Shown here: positions 1-11,888 of the stretch, in pieces
Layout: every line of letters begins with the position of its first letter
Position numbering within the stretch: the first letter of the stretch is position 1
DNA from: Euonymus europaeus
Lineage: Eukaryota; Streptophyta; Magnoliopsida; Celastrales; Celastraceae
Length of the DNA: 64,000 nt
Direction: 5' to 3'
Assembly (NCBI GenBank): GCA_963580455.1
Contig: OY756971.1
Location: 14,903,001 to 14,967,000 of the forward strand
Program-made: the position numbers and the translations under genes
Notes under the pieces: model-generated
What the model was told of the DNA's origin: nothing
Seen by the model: the letters and a program-made list of their open reading frames with translations, nothing else
Database searches by the model: none

Positions 1-1
1 T

Positions 2-1648
2 ACCCTTTTCTCCATACACAATATACTCCTCTACCAAATATTTTTCAAAATCATGGCTACTCTGTATAACCCTTGTATTGAAACATGTGATCATTCCGGA
101 CAACTCACCTCGAAATTCCTTGAACTTAGCCTCAGTGTACAAATCTCGCATTTGCTTTTCCATATCAAAAATTGTGGCACAATCCAGTAGCTTGTGGAAC
201 GAGTTGAAATCCAATTGACTCTCTTTCTCAATTTTTTTCCTCAATGCATTGTTATATTGCTCAACAAATTGTTTTAGAGTAGTCTTTGAATTGACATATC
301 CATCGAAAAAAGCATTCATGCTCTCACTCCTTTGTGTGGTAGACATACCAGCCCAAAAATACTTCTTAACATATATTGGAACCCATGACTCTCTCAATTC
401 ATACAAGCTAGCCAACCATGCATTATCCTGAAGCTTAAAAACCTCAATCATCGACATCCAAGCACTCTCAAACTCCTCAATGCTCTGTGATTCGTACACA
501 GCAGCCCCCATTACATAAGTAATGTTATCATACTCCTTATAAGAACCAAGTTTCTCAGGAACTTTTTTCATTATATGCCATAAACAGAGTCTGTGCCTTG
601 TATTTGGGAAGACAATTGAAATCGCATTCTTCATTGCCCCATCTTGGTCTGTAATAATTCCATCAGGTGCAACATTGTTCATACAAGCCAACCAAGTCTT
701 AAACAACCAAACAAAAGTATCAATATCCTCACTTGAAATCAAAGCACATCCAAGTAAAATTGACTGACCGTGATGGTTTACTCCAACAAAAGGAGCAAAT
801 GGCATGTCATACTTATTAGTTAGGTAGGTGGTGTCAAAAGAAATGACATCACCAAACTCCCGGCAAGCAGCCCTACTTCGTGGATCAGCCCAAAACACAT
901 TTCTCAATCGCCCTTTCTCATCCCAATCAATCGAAGAGAAGAAACCATCATTCTGTGCTTGCATTTTCAAAAAATACTCTTGAACAGCATCTGCATCGCC
1001 CACACCGAGCCGCAAACGCCTTTGTTTAGCAATAAGATTACGGGTATCTTTTTCCAGAAAACATAAACCCTCATGACCACCAGCTCCAATGACCAATGCA
1101 TTGTGACTTTTCGAAGCTCTAATACCAGCAATGTCATTAATCTCAATCTGTCTCTTCACATGCGAATTAATTTGACGATTACAAACAAAATATCTTGATT
1201 TAGTTGGACTCATGTCATGGTTATGTCTGTCCTCGAAAGTTGTAATCTCCCACTTTCCATCAGAATTGCATCGTGCTCGTATTCTAGCCTTGCAACCAAA
1301 CTTTGCAGTTGAACGAGGATTTATAGCTTTTTTCGACTTGCTTCGATACTTGTCCGCCTTCCCACAAACAAGAGTCACATATTTCTCAGCCCCATCATCA
1401 TCTTTATTGACAGTCCTCTTCCTCACCGAAAAACCAACTCGTTCCGCATATCTCTTGTAAATTTCAAACATTGAAATAACATCATCAAACAACATTCCCA
1501 CCATTGGAACCAAAACTCCTTTAAAGACAGCTTGCTGACGTTCTCCAAAACCATCATTCGAACTTATAGCTTCATCATATAATAACTTCTTCGAAGACCC
1601 AAAACCACTATCACCTCCACATGGAATAATATCATAGTTACCATCCAT
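2..1648 (-). CDS. FAR1-related sequence (FRS) protein, 3' part off the window
   Basis: An uninterrupted reading frame of 549 codons runs from the ATG at 1648 to the left edge, so the C-terminus is missing. Residues about 50-150 form a FAR1 DNA-binding domain with zinc ligands of the WRKY-GCM1 type (C95, C119, H142, H144). Residues about 265-450 are a MULE transposase core. Candidate catalytic acids are D272 in FDTTY, D334 in ITDQD and E442 in RSESMNAFF, so the DDE triad looks intact. FRS proteins descend from Mutator-like transposases and act as nuclear transcription regulators; the C-terminal SWIM zinc finger would lie beyond the edge. The intact frame suggests a domesticated gene or a young MULE, and the sequence does not separate these. 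The start is the first ATG of the open frame; a stop-rich, repeat-containing flank lies upstream. Confidence 0.9.
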   Translation of the reverse strand, partial: MDGNYDIIPCGGDSGFGSSKKLLYDEAISSNDGFGERQQAVFKGVLVPMVGMLFDDVISMFEIYKRYAERVGFSVRKRTVNKDDDGAEKYVTLVCGKADKYRSKSKKAINPRSTAKFGCKARIRARCNSDGKWEITTFEDRHNHDMSPTKSRYFVCNRQINSHVKRQIEINDIAGIRASKSHNALVIGAGGHEGLCFLEKDTRNLIAKQRRLRLGVGDADAVQEYFLKMQAQNDGFFSSIDWDEKGRLRNVFWADPRSRAACREFGDVISFDTTYLTNKYDMPFAPFVGVNHHGQSILLGCALISSEDIDTFVWLFKTWLACMNNVAPDGIITDQDGAMKNAISIVFPNTRHRLCLWHIMKKVPEKLGSYKEYDNITYVMGAAVYESQSIEEFESAWMSMIEVFKLQDNAWLASLYELRESWVPIYVKKYFWAGMSTTQRSESMNAFFDGYVNSKTTLKQFVEQYNNALRKKIEKESQLDFNSFHKLLDCATIFDMEKQMRDLYTEAKFKEFRGELSGMITCFNTRVIQSSHDFEKYLVEEYIVYGEKG

Positions 1649-1756
1649 ATCTGTGCATGAAACCAAAAATTAACTATGACAATATTTAAACTAATGTGAC
1701 AAATTGAATCACTAACAGGGCAACAAACAATGTTACTGAAGTTTCACAGTCTTATT

Positions 1757-2197
1757 AAAACAATGTAATATAAAACTGGTGCGTTATTCAAACAATGTAA
1801 CTAAACTGGATGACAGTCCTAAAACAATGTAACTCGCACTGTCAAACAATGCAAACAATTCCAGGCAACAATGTAACCATACCAATATCAGATAATCAAA
1901 CCAAGCTCTTGCACTTCATTTACAAAGAACAACAACATCTACACAAAGAGGTACGAAACTAACCTAGAGGCAGAGGTAATAGAAAACTGATATATAATTA
2001 AAACAATGTAATAGAAAACTGGTGCGTTATTCAAACAATGACACTAAACTGGAGGACAGTCGACAGTCCTAAAACAATGTAACTCGCACAGTCACATAAT
2101 GCAAACAATTCCAGCCAACAATGTAACCATACCAATTTCACATAATCAAACCAAACTCTTGCACTTTATTTACAAAGAACAACAACATCTACACAAA
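1757..2197. repeat. Direct duplication, about 243 bp offset, upstream of the FRS gene
   Basis: Unit 1 (1757-1950) and unit 2 (2000-2197) are collinear and about 90 percent identical by eye. They share AAACTGGTGCGTTATTCAAA, AACAATGTAACTCGCAC and ACAAAGAACAACAACATCTA. Short AACAATGTAAC-like words recur within each unit. The units diverge abruptly after ACACAAAG, where unit 2 enters the inverted repeat at 2194. They lie in the presumed promoter or 5' leader of the minus-strand FRS gene. Confidence 0.8.
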
Positions 2198-2573
2198 GGA
2201 GCCCAACCTTTTGAGCTGAACCTGGTTTCCCCTTCCAAACTCATTCCCTGTAGATTCAATACTGCAGCCACGAAAGGGAAGAGAACACAGAGTTCAGAAA
2301 AAACAAAATCTTCAAGGCCGTCTTCCTGCAGATTTCCCCCTGCTCTTTCGGTTTAACTCCCACTTCAATTTCTAGCAATGGCAGACACACTCAACAATGC
2401 TGCAACTCCATTATTACAGCAGCTGCGCGAAGGAGAAAGAAATAGATGAACGAATCTAGGTTAAATTTTTGACCCATCCAACCCCTTTGCCACCTAAGCT
2501 TCTGACCTGTCATGCCACGTTGGTGCCAACTGGGTTGGGAGAATTTTGGGACTAAAAAGGTTGGGCTCCTTTG
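2194..2573. repeat. Pair of 19-bp perfect inverted repeats, possible MITE or terminal repeat
   Basis: CAAAGGAGCCCAACCTTTT at 2194-2212 is matched in inverse orientation at 2555-2573. The pair encloses about 340 bp with no convincing coding. The left arm begins where the duplicated unit ends, as expected for an insertion, but I see no clear target-site duplication. It could be a small non-autonomous element, a terminal repeat linked to a Mutator-like FRS element, or a hairpin in the 5' leader. Confidence 0.45.
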
Positions 2574-5500
2574 TTTTTCCGATCTATCTAATCGAGACAT
2601 CAAGACATATTCTACACGGCGAGTCCCAACGTTTTTTGCGTTCACATGGGTATGATCTATTCCTTCTATGATCTCTTTTTCTATCATGCTTATTGATTTG
2701 TTGTTTTGGTTAATCTTTTATTCATTGCTAATTTCTTGATCAGTGTAGTTTTACTCTCATTAGGTCTTTTTCATTGAATTTTTCTCTATTTTTCTTTCTT
2801 TGATTCATGCATCGACTTTTTCAGGATGACTCTGTGTGTCAGTGGTGATTACCTTTTCGCTGGTCAATTCCTGAATCTCTCTGGTTCTGGCTGGTTATCA
2901 GGGATTTTCCTTTTCGCTCGATTCTTGCTTTGAAATCTTTGGGTAAGCATCAATCTGGGTTTGGGCTTCTTCATGTGTGTTTTTCATTTGTTCATCATTG
3001 CATTTATTTGACTTTTGTGTTTACCTTGGTTGAAGTGACACTACCTCGCCACTCACGAAGAGTATGTACTATTGATGTAGCTCGTGACTTTCTCTGGTTT
3101 TGGTATTTGGTAAGCAGTGTGGGTCTGGGCTTCTTCATCTTTTGGCTATCTTTGTCCTAAAAAATATTCCTTTTTAAGGAATTCTTAAATTGACCTTATC
3201 ATATTCCAGCCCCAATCTATAATTAATGGGTATGTGTTACTCACCTTTTGCGCAGCTTAACAAAGCATGTTATTGGGCTTCAGCGATCTGCACTCTTCTT
3301 CGAATGGAACAATCGAAGAATTTGGGTGGTGGGGCCTTTGGATGGATTCACTCTAGTCTCTACTACTCGAATACATTGGAATTCTTGAAAGAGATCAGGT
3401 ACTTCTTGATTCCCTGGTTTTACTCTGTTTGAAAATTGGTTCATAGATGACGGGGGAATCAAGCTTATTTGCCCAGTTCGTGTTGCTTTGTGATCTCTTT
3501 GTCATTTAACACATACCCATTAAATTATATGATGAAATTTGAATGCTTTTTTGTGTTTATCATCTTGATTGTGGAATATCATCCAGTTTTGATTTCAGTC
3601 AAATCATACCCATTTCAACAATCTAATTCCTCTTTTCTTCAACTGCAGTACTGAGAAAACTGAATTACAATTGTGAATGGACTTATCGATTAGCTCCCCC
3701 ATCGTCTTCTATCTCAAGTACTTCTTTGTTTACTCAATTTTTTTGGATTTTGATGTACCACTTTCCTATCATATTTATAGACTCTATGATTGATGACTCT
3801 GGACTGTTTATGAAGTTGTTTACCTATTATGTGCCAAGCTAAACCCTTCTTTATTTATGTTTTCTATTTTGTGTCCCAAAATTGGATTCCAATTTAACCA
3901 CAAGTTTAACAAGGTTATTCCCTTTTCTATTCAGTACTTAGCAGGTTTATATGATCAGTAGTTGGTTAGACAGTTTATATAATTACACTGGCTTACTGTT
4001 ACGAGAAACATGAACTGAAGAAACCTCAAATGAGGGTGTTTTCCTGTTCTTCTATTAATTAGTTCTCATTGGTGATTAAACTTAGATTATATATCTCTCA
4101 AATCGAATATATAACATACGTTTCTCTTATTGACCAGGTTTTTAAATATTTATGTTTTTAATTCTTTTTATCATTAATATGATATTGTTGTTTTTATATT
4201 ATGAAAACATAACCTCTGTTGTTTTACTCTCAAATTTCAGGTATATATTTTCAGGAATACTTTAGTTGTTGTTCATGTTTATGCTTGGAATGAATGTTAG
4301 TTGATCTCCTAAAAATTGTCCCCTTGCTCAAATAAATGGAAAAGGAGGTCTGCCAAGAGGAAAGCTATGGTTTGTGTTATAATTGAATTTGACCATTTTC
4401 TGTTTACAAAATGGATAGTTGGCTGGATTTTTTTCCCCTGCATCCTTAAGTTACTAACCTTTGTTTATAACCGTGCCTGAACACAAATAATTGATAAGGA
4501 TGCTTCTCTAGCTTTTGCTTATTTTTTAGATTTCAATATTGTGCGCTACCCTTTCCCCTCTTTATGACTGACTTTCGATCTATTTTTTTTAGATTTTCCC
4601 ATGAACAAAAATAGTAGAACTACGTAGTAACCAACTGAAGATTGTTTGTGGATTTTAATTAAACACTATTTCTTTTATCTATTTACGGGTAAAGCTCTCT
4701 GGAGCTATTAGTAGTCAGTATTTGAATGATCTACTCTTAGTAGCTCCTTTGGCTCTTAGAGATGTAAAAACCGAGATTATTGATAAGCCAGGATAGGATG
4801 GGTTTGGTTGGGTTTTGATGTTTCTGCGTTGGAATTTTGCAGAGAATTTGTCTTGAAAGTGAATCGATTCTCCAATCCCATCAAACCAAGCTCTTATTGA
4901 CATCATCCAGGTAAGCCCATCTAGAAAAGCCCTACTAATTTGAGCTACTTAACTTGTCCAGCCCTTTACTTTACTACATCTTTGTTATTGCTATTTTCCA
5001 TCGTCTCTTATCATCGTTTCGCATCTACTACTACTGATTCTTTGCGATGGTAATAGATATTTTCCCCATCCTGCTATGAAGATTGATTTCATTTTTGGAC
5101 TCGCTGTCAATGGATTATAATCTTCTTAATTTTTTTTGTGGTGGCGTCATCCAGCTATGCACAACCATTAGACAACTCAGTTGTGCTTTATTTTGCAATT
5201 TTTATGAGCTTTGGTTAGCTTTTTGGATTATTTTGTGACTGGATAATCAAACAACTCCATCATTCATTGATTTATGTTGAATAAGCTTCACAACTAAATT
5301 CATGACTTGGCATACTTAAATTCATGACTTGGCATACTTAAACATTATCAAAGAATTGCCTATATTGATTATTTTTGTGGGTGCTTATTTTGTTTATACA
5401 ATTACTTGCTGCAAAGGAATTCATTTGCTTATTCTGTGTTGTACTTCATGATTTATGAGACTATTGTATCAAAGAATTGCCTATACTGATTATTTTTGTC

Positions 5501-5600
5501 AGAAGGTATACTTATTGACATTCTTGAATTGTTATTTCCTCCCTGATTTTGTTGGACATTATATATGTAGAACTTTATCTTTATTTATTCTTAATGCCTC
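2574..5600. other. AT-rich non-coding stretch, probably interior of a decayed CACTA element
   Basis: No open frame here resembles a known protein. Internal duplications are visible: a 22-bp tandem repeat of TTCATGACTTGGCATACTTAAA at about 5299-5342, and a copy of ATCAAAGAATTGCCTATA at 5347 repeated at 5468. The stretch lies left of CACTA-type coding and terminal sequence at 5965-6879. A matching left terminus was not found. Confidence 0.4.
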
Positions 5601-5964
5601 TTTGATATAATTTTTTCCAGGGTCTTTTCCCCCTAAAAGAGGAGCTATTCTCTGGGCAGTGAAAGGGAACATTTTTTACTGGAGTCTCTGCAGATTGACA
5701 AGGACCTCAAGGAAGAGGTATTTAATAATGTTTCGGGAGTATTTTCTTTGGAATATTTATGCAACTATTGGTCATTAAAAGTTTTGAAACAAGCAATGAA
5801 AATGAAGTAGTCCATATTTAATAAAGAGGAGGATAGGACCCTGAAACTGCAGACGTTGTTAACAAAATTGTGAGTAGTTGAAGCATACTTAAACATTATC
5901 ATTTACACTATTGTTGTGAAATCTGACTACTTTATTTGTTTTGTGAGAGGAGAATTTAAAAAAG

Positions 5965-6108
5965 GAAGCTGAAGAAGTGTCACTAAAGTCAGATGGAAGA
6001 AACGACATACTTGCACAATCACTGGGAAGGCTTCCACAACCTGGTCACATACAAGGTGTTAGAAAATTTGTTAACCTTACAAAGTATTCCAGCAAGCACA
6101 CTCAATGA
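5965..6108 (+). pseudogene. Relic exon of En/Spm (CACTA) accessory transposase protein
   Basis: A 47-codon open stretch preceded by a T-rich segment reads EEVSLKSDGRND, ILAQSLGRLPQPGHIQGV and RKFVNLTKYSS before a stop. The order LG, P, G, (V/I)xGV, KFV, T(K/Q) is the pattern of the plant transposase_24/En-Spm accessory proteins, which typically read ALGxPEHxGRVRGxGxxVTxxxYF. It sits about 770 bp inside the CACTA terminus at 6879 in the expected orientation. It is too short and isolated to be functional. Confidence 0.5.
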
Positions 6109-6479
6109 ATCATTTTTACGAATGCAAAGAATATATGTGCTCTTGATTAATGTCATTATCTGATCGATGTTGTAAGTACTTCAGTTTGAGAAACTTTTTC
6201 TGTGAACTTCTTTCATATGTGTATTGTTTGAGAAGATTTATGAGAATGAGTGGAGGCTACATTTACTTGGATAGGAAATGTTTTCTTCTTGTTTTGTTTT
6301 TGAAAACTTTTATTGTTTGATATGTTGTTGCTGAGTACACTCTTGTTTAGCATGTTTGTGGAATAGTTTTGTGACTTAAGATGGGAATATTATGGATATG
6401 ACAATGCGATTTTATATTATGCTTTTGAATTCAATTTTATGTCGAATTTAATTTTAATTTCACATTGCAAATCAGAAAA

Positions 6480-6879
6480 TCAATTTCAAAAACAGGGCAA
6501 CACTGTCACATAACTATTGAATTCGAAATCTCGTGACAGGAAAAAAGTCACAAAACTATTTAATTTGAAATCTCGTGATAGAAAAAAAAGTCACAAAATT
6601 CTGTCATCAAACTATTGAATTGAAAACTCATGACAAACAAAATACATACACAAAATTCTGTCACAAAATTTTGGTGCCAAATATTATCCAAATTTATTAA
6701 AAAATAAAATTCTTCGTGTGACAAATTTATGATAATTAATATTTATCAAAAGTTCATGATAAATATTTTTTCTGTCATAAAAAGATGATTGTGACATAGA
6801 TGATAGAATTTAAAACTGTCATGCACCGCCCCTTTATGACAGTTTTTATCTAACATCTATGACCCTTTTTGGTGTAGTG
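6480..6879 (+). mobile_element. Right end of a CACTA (En/Spm) DNA transposon
   Basis: The terminus at 6860-6879 reads inward, on the minus strand, as CACTACACCAAAAAGGGTCA, a typical plant CACTA terminal inverted repeat. About 350 bp inside it are several degenerate subterminal repeats of the type GTCACAAAACTATT-AATT-GAAATCTCGTGACA, plus inverted GTCATAAA/TTTATGAC words, as expected for transposase-binding subterminal arrays. The left terminus and target duplication could not be located. Confidence 0.7.
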
Positions 6880-7269
6880 TTGGGACAGTGATGAACAATG
6901 AAGTAAAGAGAAAGCTTAGTAAATGAGAAGGTAGAGAAGGGCAATTGCTTGAGTTTCTCAAAGCTCGGGTCTCTTAAAATCTAAAGCAAGTGCTCAACGA
7001 AAGTGATGTCTTCAATATTTATAGTAGAAGACCATGTCGGTCAATGAATCCGATGAGAAGACACTTGGCATTCTGTCATCCGTGCCATCCATGTCTAACC
7101 CATTATAGAACCATCAGATCCTCTCCGATTCAATCTGGACCATCCAAAAACTGGTCATTAATGCTACTCTCAGACAAGTCAGACGCCATCATTACATGAT
7201 CTCGTATGAACATCATCAATGTGACAACTATGTCAGACCTATTACTGGTCGTTTCAAACAACCAATTAC

Positions 7270-7788
7270 TGGTCTGGGGGTAAATGAAGAGGCTAATTGT
7301 ATCCTCTAGCAAGAAGACGACACGTGGTAAATAATTGGCATAACAGTAGCACACTCCTCGGTCGGAGTTGCTCAGTTTCGAGGGAATTCAGCTATGTTTC
7401 TCGGTTATTCTGTCCTCAGACAGTAATTGTTCTCTGGTAAACAGTAACTCCTCAATTTAGCAAGGTCCCACTCATTCTACCATGAATTCTATTAAAGGAA
7501 AGCACTACCACTATAAAAGAGGAATTACCCCACAAGTAAAGAGGACTTTTGACCACTAAAATACTGTTCATTCCTTGAGCACCGAGTACAGTTTCCTGAC
7601 TTGAGCGTCGAAGCACCTACGCCAGAGAACACTCTCTAGCGGGCTTTTAGTTCACATTTGTTCATTCTCATAGGGAAGGAGACCCGAGAAGATCGAGCTA
7701 TACTGAGGAATGCTTTGCTCATTCGAGAAGACCTAGTTTGACCATATCTTGATACATCATCTAAGCAAACGAGTTTAGAACGTCATCA
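7270..7788 (+). mobile_element. Solo or remnant LTR of a Tat/Retand-type Gypsy element
   Basis: This segment is collinear with the LTR at 11889-12711. Shared features are the CACTATAAAAGAGGAATTA / CACTATATAAAGGGGATTA promoter-like box, ATTAAAGGAAAGC, GAGAA(C/G)ACTCTCTA, TTTGTTCAT, AGAAAGACCTA-type sequence and the end GACGTCATCA / AACGTCATCA. No PBS or gag follows, so it is a solo or truncated LTR. It ends about 480 bp upstream of the HVA22-like start codon. The left boundary, somewhere after 6880, is unclear. Confidence 0.65.
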
Positions 7789-8265
7789 TAACTAATTAAT
7801 AGTAATGCTAATGCCACGTCATCAAAACTAACATTTCCGTTACAGATTTCAACTGACTCTTGACAATCACAAAGTGAGTAATAAATGAAAATTGAAAGTA
7901 AAAGGCATGGCTATTGTAATATTCAAGAGGCTAGCAGAACTCAAAGAAGCATGCGAACTTAGGGACCATAAAATAATATTGGCTAAAAAATAAATTAAGA
8001 CAAAACTGGTTTGCGACATGATTGGGTAGATATGAAAATTTAAGAGGAGTACAGCGCGTCATGGTATTGTCGTCATTTTCTCGTCGAATACGCGGAATAG
8101 AAATACACGGCTTTACCTTCCCAAAGGCCAAGGGAAGTTGCTCTCGTGTTTCTTAGTTTGTGTTGCTTCACCTTATTCTTCGTTTCCATGCGTCTTCTTC
8201 TCACTTTAAAAGACCAGATCAGCTGATTCTGATCAAGAGCACACATTAGAGTTAGTGAATTCAGT
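7789..8265 (+). promoter_or_regulatory. Promoter and 5' UTR region of the HVA22-like gene
   Basis: Host-type sequence between the solo LTR and the first ATG. The last 150 bp are CT-rich (TCTTCTTCTCACTTT), as in plant 5' leaders. No exact TATA box can be assigned with confidence. The nearby Tat-type LTR, in the same orientation with its own TATA-like box at about 7512, could influence this promoter; that is inference. Confidence 0.4.
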
Positions 8266-11200
8266 ATGGGCTTTGTGGGCGTCTTCAACTTGGCTGTAAG
8301 ATCCTTTGATCTTCTTGCATGGTAATCTAGCATTTTCACTCTGTTTTATTGTTTTTCCCCCAATTTTTGTTGCTTTAATTTTTCTTTTTATCTTCTCTGC
8401 AGGCCAATTCTCGCTTTGGGATATCCTTTGTAAGTCATTCTTTCTCCAAAGACAAGTCAATTCGGTCCAATCAACATCTCTATTAAAATAATTTAGGATT
8501 GTGATAGTTTCAATGCTTGCCATTACAATAATTTGTTCAAAATACAACAGGCGTGCTTCCATTATGGCTACTGAGAAGAAATCAGACTTGGAGACGAGAA
8601 AGTTGGTCACCTATTGGATTATATTTTCTTTGATATCTCTTTTTGAGCATGCTTTTGTCAAGCTACTTGAATGGTAATTTTGCTTATCAGCATCTTAATT
8701 ACTCTGTTAGTAGCATTGATATTGTTTCTCTTTGTTGGTTCCTAATGCATCTCTTCTGTTCAATTATACTGCAATCCAATTTCATTGAAGTTATGATTTC
8801 CATTCTAATACCTTTTCTGTCCATTTTCGGCAGCAAACTGTGCTACCACATGGTTTTGGTTTTTTTCTGCTTAACTATCAGTAAATGCTTACATATAATG
8901 ATTTATGTCTTCCCTTAAGTGTTCAGGAGGACTCAAGATGCATGTAGACATCATAAATCTTTTTGGGTTTCATGAAACCCTGCAAGTCCCATCGAAGGGG
9001 AGACATAGTAGCATAAAATGCAATTTTAAAATTTACTTAATGATCGTGTTTTCCTTTCCCATACCTTTAGGATGATTCCAAAAGAAATTTCAAACTTAGA
9101 GATCTGATCTAAGTTGGATGGGTACTTCTATAGAGAAACAAAGAGCTATGTGATTCGTCTTTTTATTTCTTTGTCAGTTTTAGCTCTTATTTTTGTTGTT
9201 TGTTTCTGTCAGGATACCATTATGGCTTTACATTAAGCTAATGATTGTCTGCTGGTTGGTGATACCTCACTTTGATGGTTCTTATTACATCTATATGCAC
9301 GTTGTTCGTCCATGCCTCTCTATGGAGACACAGACTGTCATCAAACAGTTAAAGAAGCTGAAGGAAATCTCTTTTGAAAGTAAGGATTTTTCCTTAAAGA
9401 GAGACAACTTTATAGATGAGGTGGAAAACTTCATAAAACAAAACGGACCCGAAGCCTTAGAGAGCCTTATTGCTAGCAAGGTATGTTTCCTTTTGGTAAT
9501 AGGACTTCAACATCCTGAGATAGAGAAGTAATAGATTTCAATATAATGCAAATGCACTTATCAAGCAGTATATATCAGCTTTTCTCATGCACTTCGCATT
9601 CAGATTTTTTTTTTTTTTTTTATTACCAAAGGTGAATCGGCTAAAACAAAGATCTCAATTTAGTGGCTTGCTCTGAGATTTTGTGTTTTGGATCTAAAAA
9701 GTATCTGGGAGTGGTTGATGACACAGCCTTTTACCGCATTGTGAGAGACTGTTTTTATGATTTCAAGCCCATACCTAGGTTGCAATGAAACAACTTTACC
9801 ACTGTGCCGAGGTTGATAATATTTCTTTTATTTAGTTGCAGGAATGTTACCTAGAGACCACATGTTCTATTCCTAGAAACTATCTCTCCATATATTATGT
9901 GGGGTAGAGTCTGTAAAACTTGTTTGTCCCTGACCCTGCTCACTGCGGAAGTCTTGTGAATGCGAGTTGGTTGCCATATAGCATTAAAAAATTGCAATCA
10001 AGCTACATTTAGCCATCTTTTCATTTAAAGGGTGCATACCCTGGTGTTGCAGTGTGAAGAAGTTGAGCATCTATGGTTCTGATTCATGCAACGGTGGTAT
10101 TATAGAATTAGAATTTGTTGCCAGGGTTGAAACATTGTAAAAAGATAGTGTTGATAATCACTGCCGCCTCAGGATAACAGTTTTCTTTTCATCTCCATAT
10201 TGTTTAATGTGACTAAGCAATTGTGATGTTATCATAATTTAATATTGAAGGCCACTTAAATATGGCAATGTCCAACGATATGAAAAATAATGAGCAGTAT
10301 TATCTATTATCATTGATGATTTAATCCCTTGCACCTTTTTCTTTTTACGCAGAAAGATACTAAAGCTTTAGAAGCAGCAGAAGATAAAAATGTTGATGTA
10401 GCCCAGCTGGTAAGTTTGAGTCATGTTTTTTATGGCCATGCACATAAAATAGATGAAGTACGAACTTTTTGCCAAAAAATAGTATTGTTAAAAAAAGAAT
10501 TTTGTGAGATGGATGGGATGGATATGCAGCAGTGGTAAAATAGTTGGGTGTAAGTTTGGGACAGATTTTTTATTGTAACATTCCCTTAATAGGAATTCTA
10601 TCTTTTCTTGACATAGAGAGAACCTGCACTAGATAATCTACCAATTAGAGCCAATTATAATAGAAACTCTAAAATAAAACCACTTCCTATCCTATCAAAA
10701 TGGTGAATGTGTAAATCTAGTTCAGTATGCAATATTAGTATTTGATATAATATAGCATGTGATTAATTGGGTCAAACGATATAAGAAAGCTTCGTTAGCT
10801 TGCCTTAGGTCCATATTGTAGCCATTATATATCTTGGCATTAGTTACAGCTTGCCCTTCTTTTCTCATTAATGTCCAGCTTGTCCCCCCTTCTATGCACT
10901 GCATGGTTTGGGAATTTTCACCACTTTCTTTTTAGGCTTCAATGTTTTTTGCATAATTTGTTTACAATTTGCATGTAGTTTGGAAGATGATATTAGTGTC
11001 ATAAAATGACTGCTTTTACATGATTTTCATACAAAGGTTAAATCTGCTGAAGAGGACAACATCATTAGACATGCACCAGTGGAAATCAAAGAAGTGCCAT
11101 CTACAACATCAGTGGGGGTTGAGGTACTGGAACCAGAAAAAGTTCAAAAGGAGTGGACTTGTGCTGTTTGTCAGGTGAAAACTACGAGTGAACATACCCT

Positions 11201-11552
11201 TAATTTACATCTTCAAGGGAGGCGACATCAGAAGACTACTTTTGATAAGTTCAAGGCAAAGAACCAGAACTCGAAAATGAAGGTTCCTCCTGCTTCAGGG
11301 GAAAATAAATCTAGCGTGCCCAAAGTCAAGCCAGAGAAGAGTGTAGGTAGCAGTACAGTGGGACATAAGATGCAAGTAAAGCCAAATAGTGTGAAGCTTG
11401 ATAGTGTTGCGACTAGATCACCAGGATTATGGTGCTTTGTCTGCAACGTAGGATGCACTGGCATGCAAAACATGCATGCTCATTTCAAAGGGAAGAAGCA
11501 CTTGTCCCGGATTTCAGAACTTAATGGAGTTGCAGGTGGTGGATATTCCTGA
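8266..11552 (+). CDS. HVA22-like (TB2/DP1) ER membrane protein with two U1-type zinc fingers
   Basis: Six exons joined at GT-AG introns give 348 residues: 8266-8321, 8403-8429, 8551-8673, 9213-9480, 10353-10409 and 11037-11552. Phases agree at every junction (DLLA|W, YP|L, LLE|W). Residues 1-115 are the TB2/DP1/HVA22 domain with hydrophobic hairpins (about 12-28, 45-68, 71-100) and the signatures LVTYWI, LFEH and PLWLYIKL. Family members (yeast Yop1, REEPs) shape tubular ER; HVA22 is ABA and stress induced in cereals. Residues 115-215 are charged and probably include a coiled segment. Two CX2CX12HX5H U1-like fingers follow (C219/C222/H235/H241 and C310/C313/H326/H332), a class often binding dsRNA or RNA. 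No disabling change is visible. Classic HVA22 proteins are shorter and lack the fingers. Confidence 0.9.
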
Positions 11553-11888
11553 AAAGCAAAGGTGAGAATCATTGAATACAGGAATGTTAAAGATAGTCAA
11601 AAACATTTTAAGCTACTACAGTTAGGTCATTGAGGAATCTGTGATTGGTTTCCATTGTATTTTAGTGTTATCGGAGTAAGATTAAGTTGATCGGGCAGTA
11701 AATGTGGAGTAGTCACCATATTTGATAATCAATAAATAGTTTCAATTGTCGCCTCAACTTCTAATCCAGAAGATGTAACGTAATAGATGCTTGTCTGAAT
11801 AACTTGGGCTGATTGGTTATGTAGAAAACTGTATGGAAGGCGAGTGCATGGTTCATTTATTATTGCTTATTGATTGGACCCATACATG
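11553..11888 (+). other. 3' UTR and downstream flank of the HVA22-like gene
   Basis: No coding sequence. AATAAATAG-type poly(A) signal candidates occur at about 11730. The region ends where the Tat-type LTR begins. Confidence 0.4.

Noticed and set aside
3469..3654. Short hydrophobic frames in 2930-3654
   Set aside because: T-rich sequence gives Phe/Leu/Ile-rich peptides by chance; no start context, splice signals or homology.
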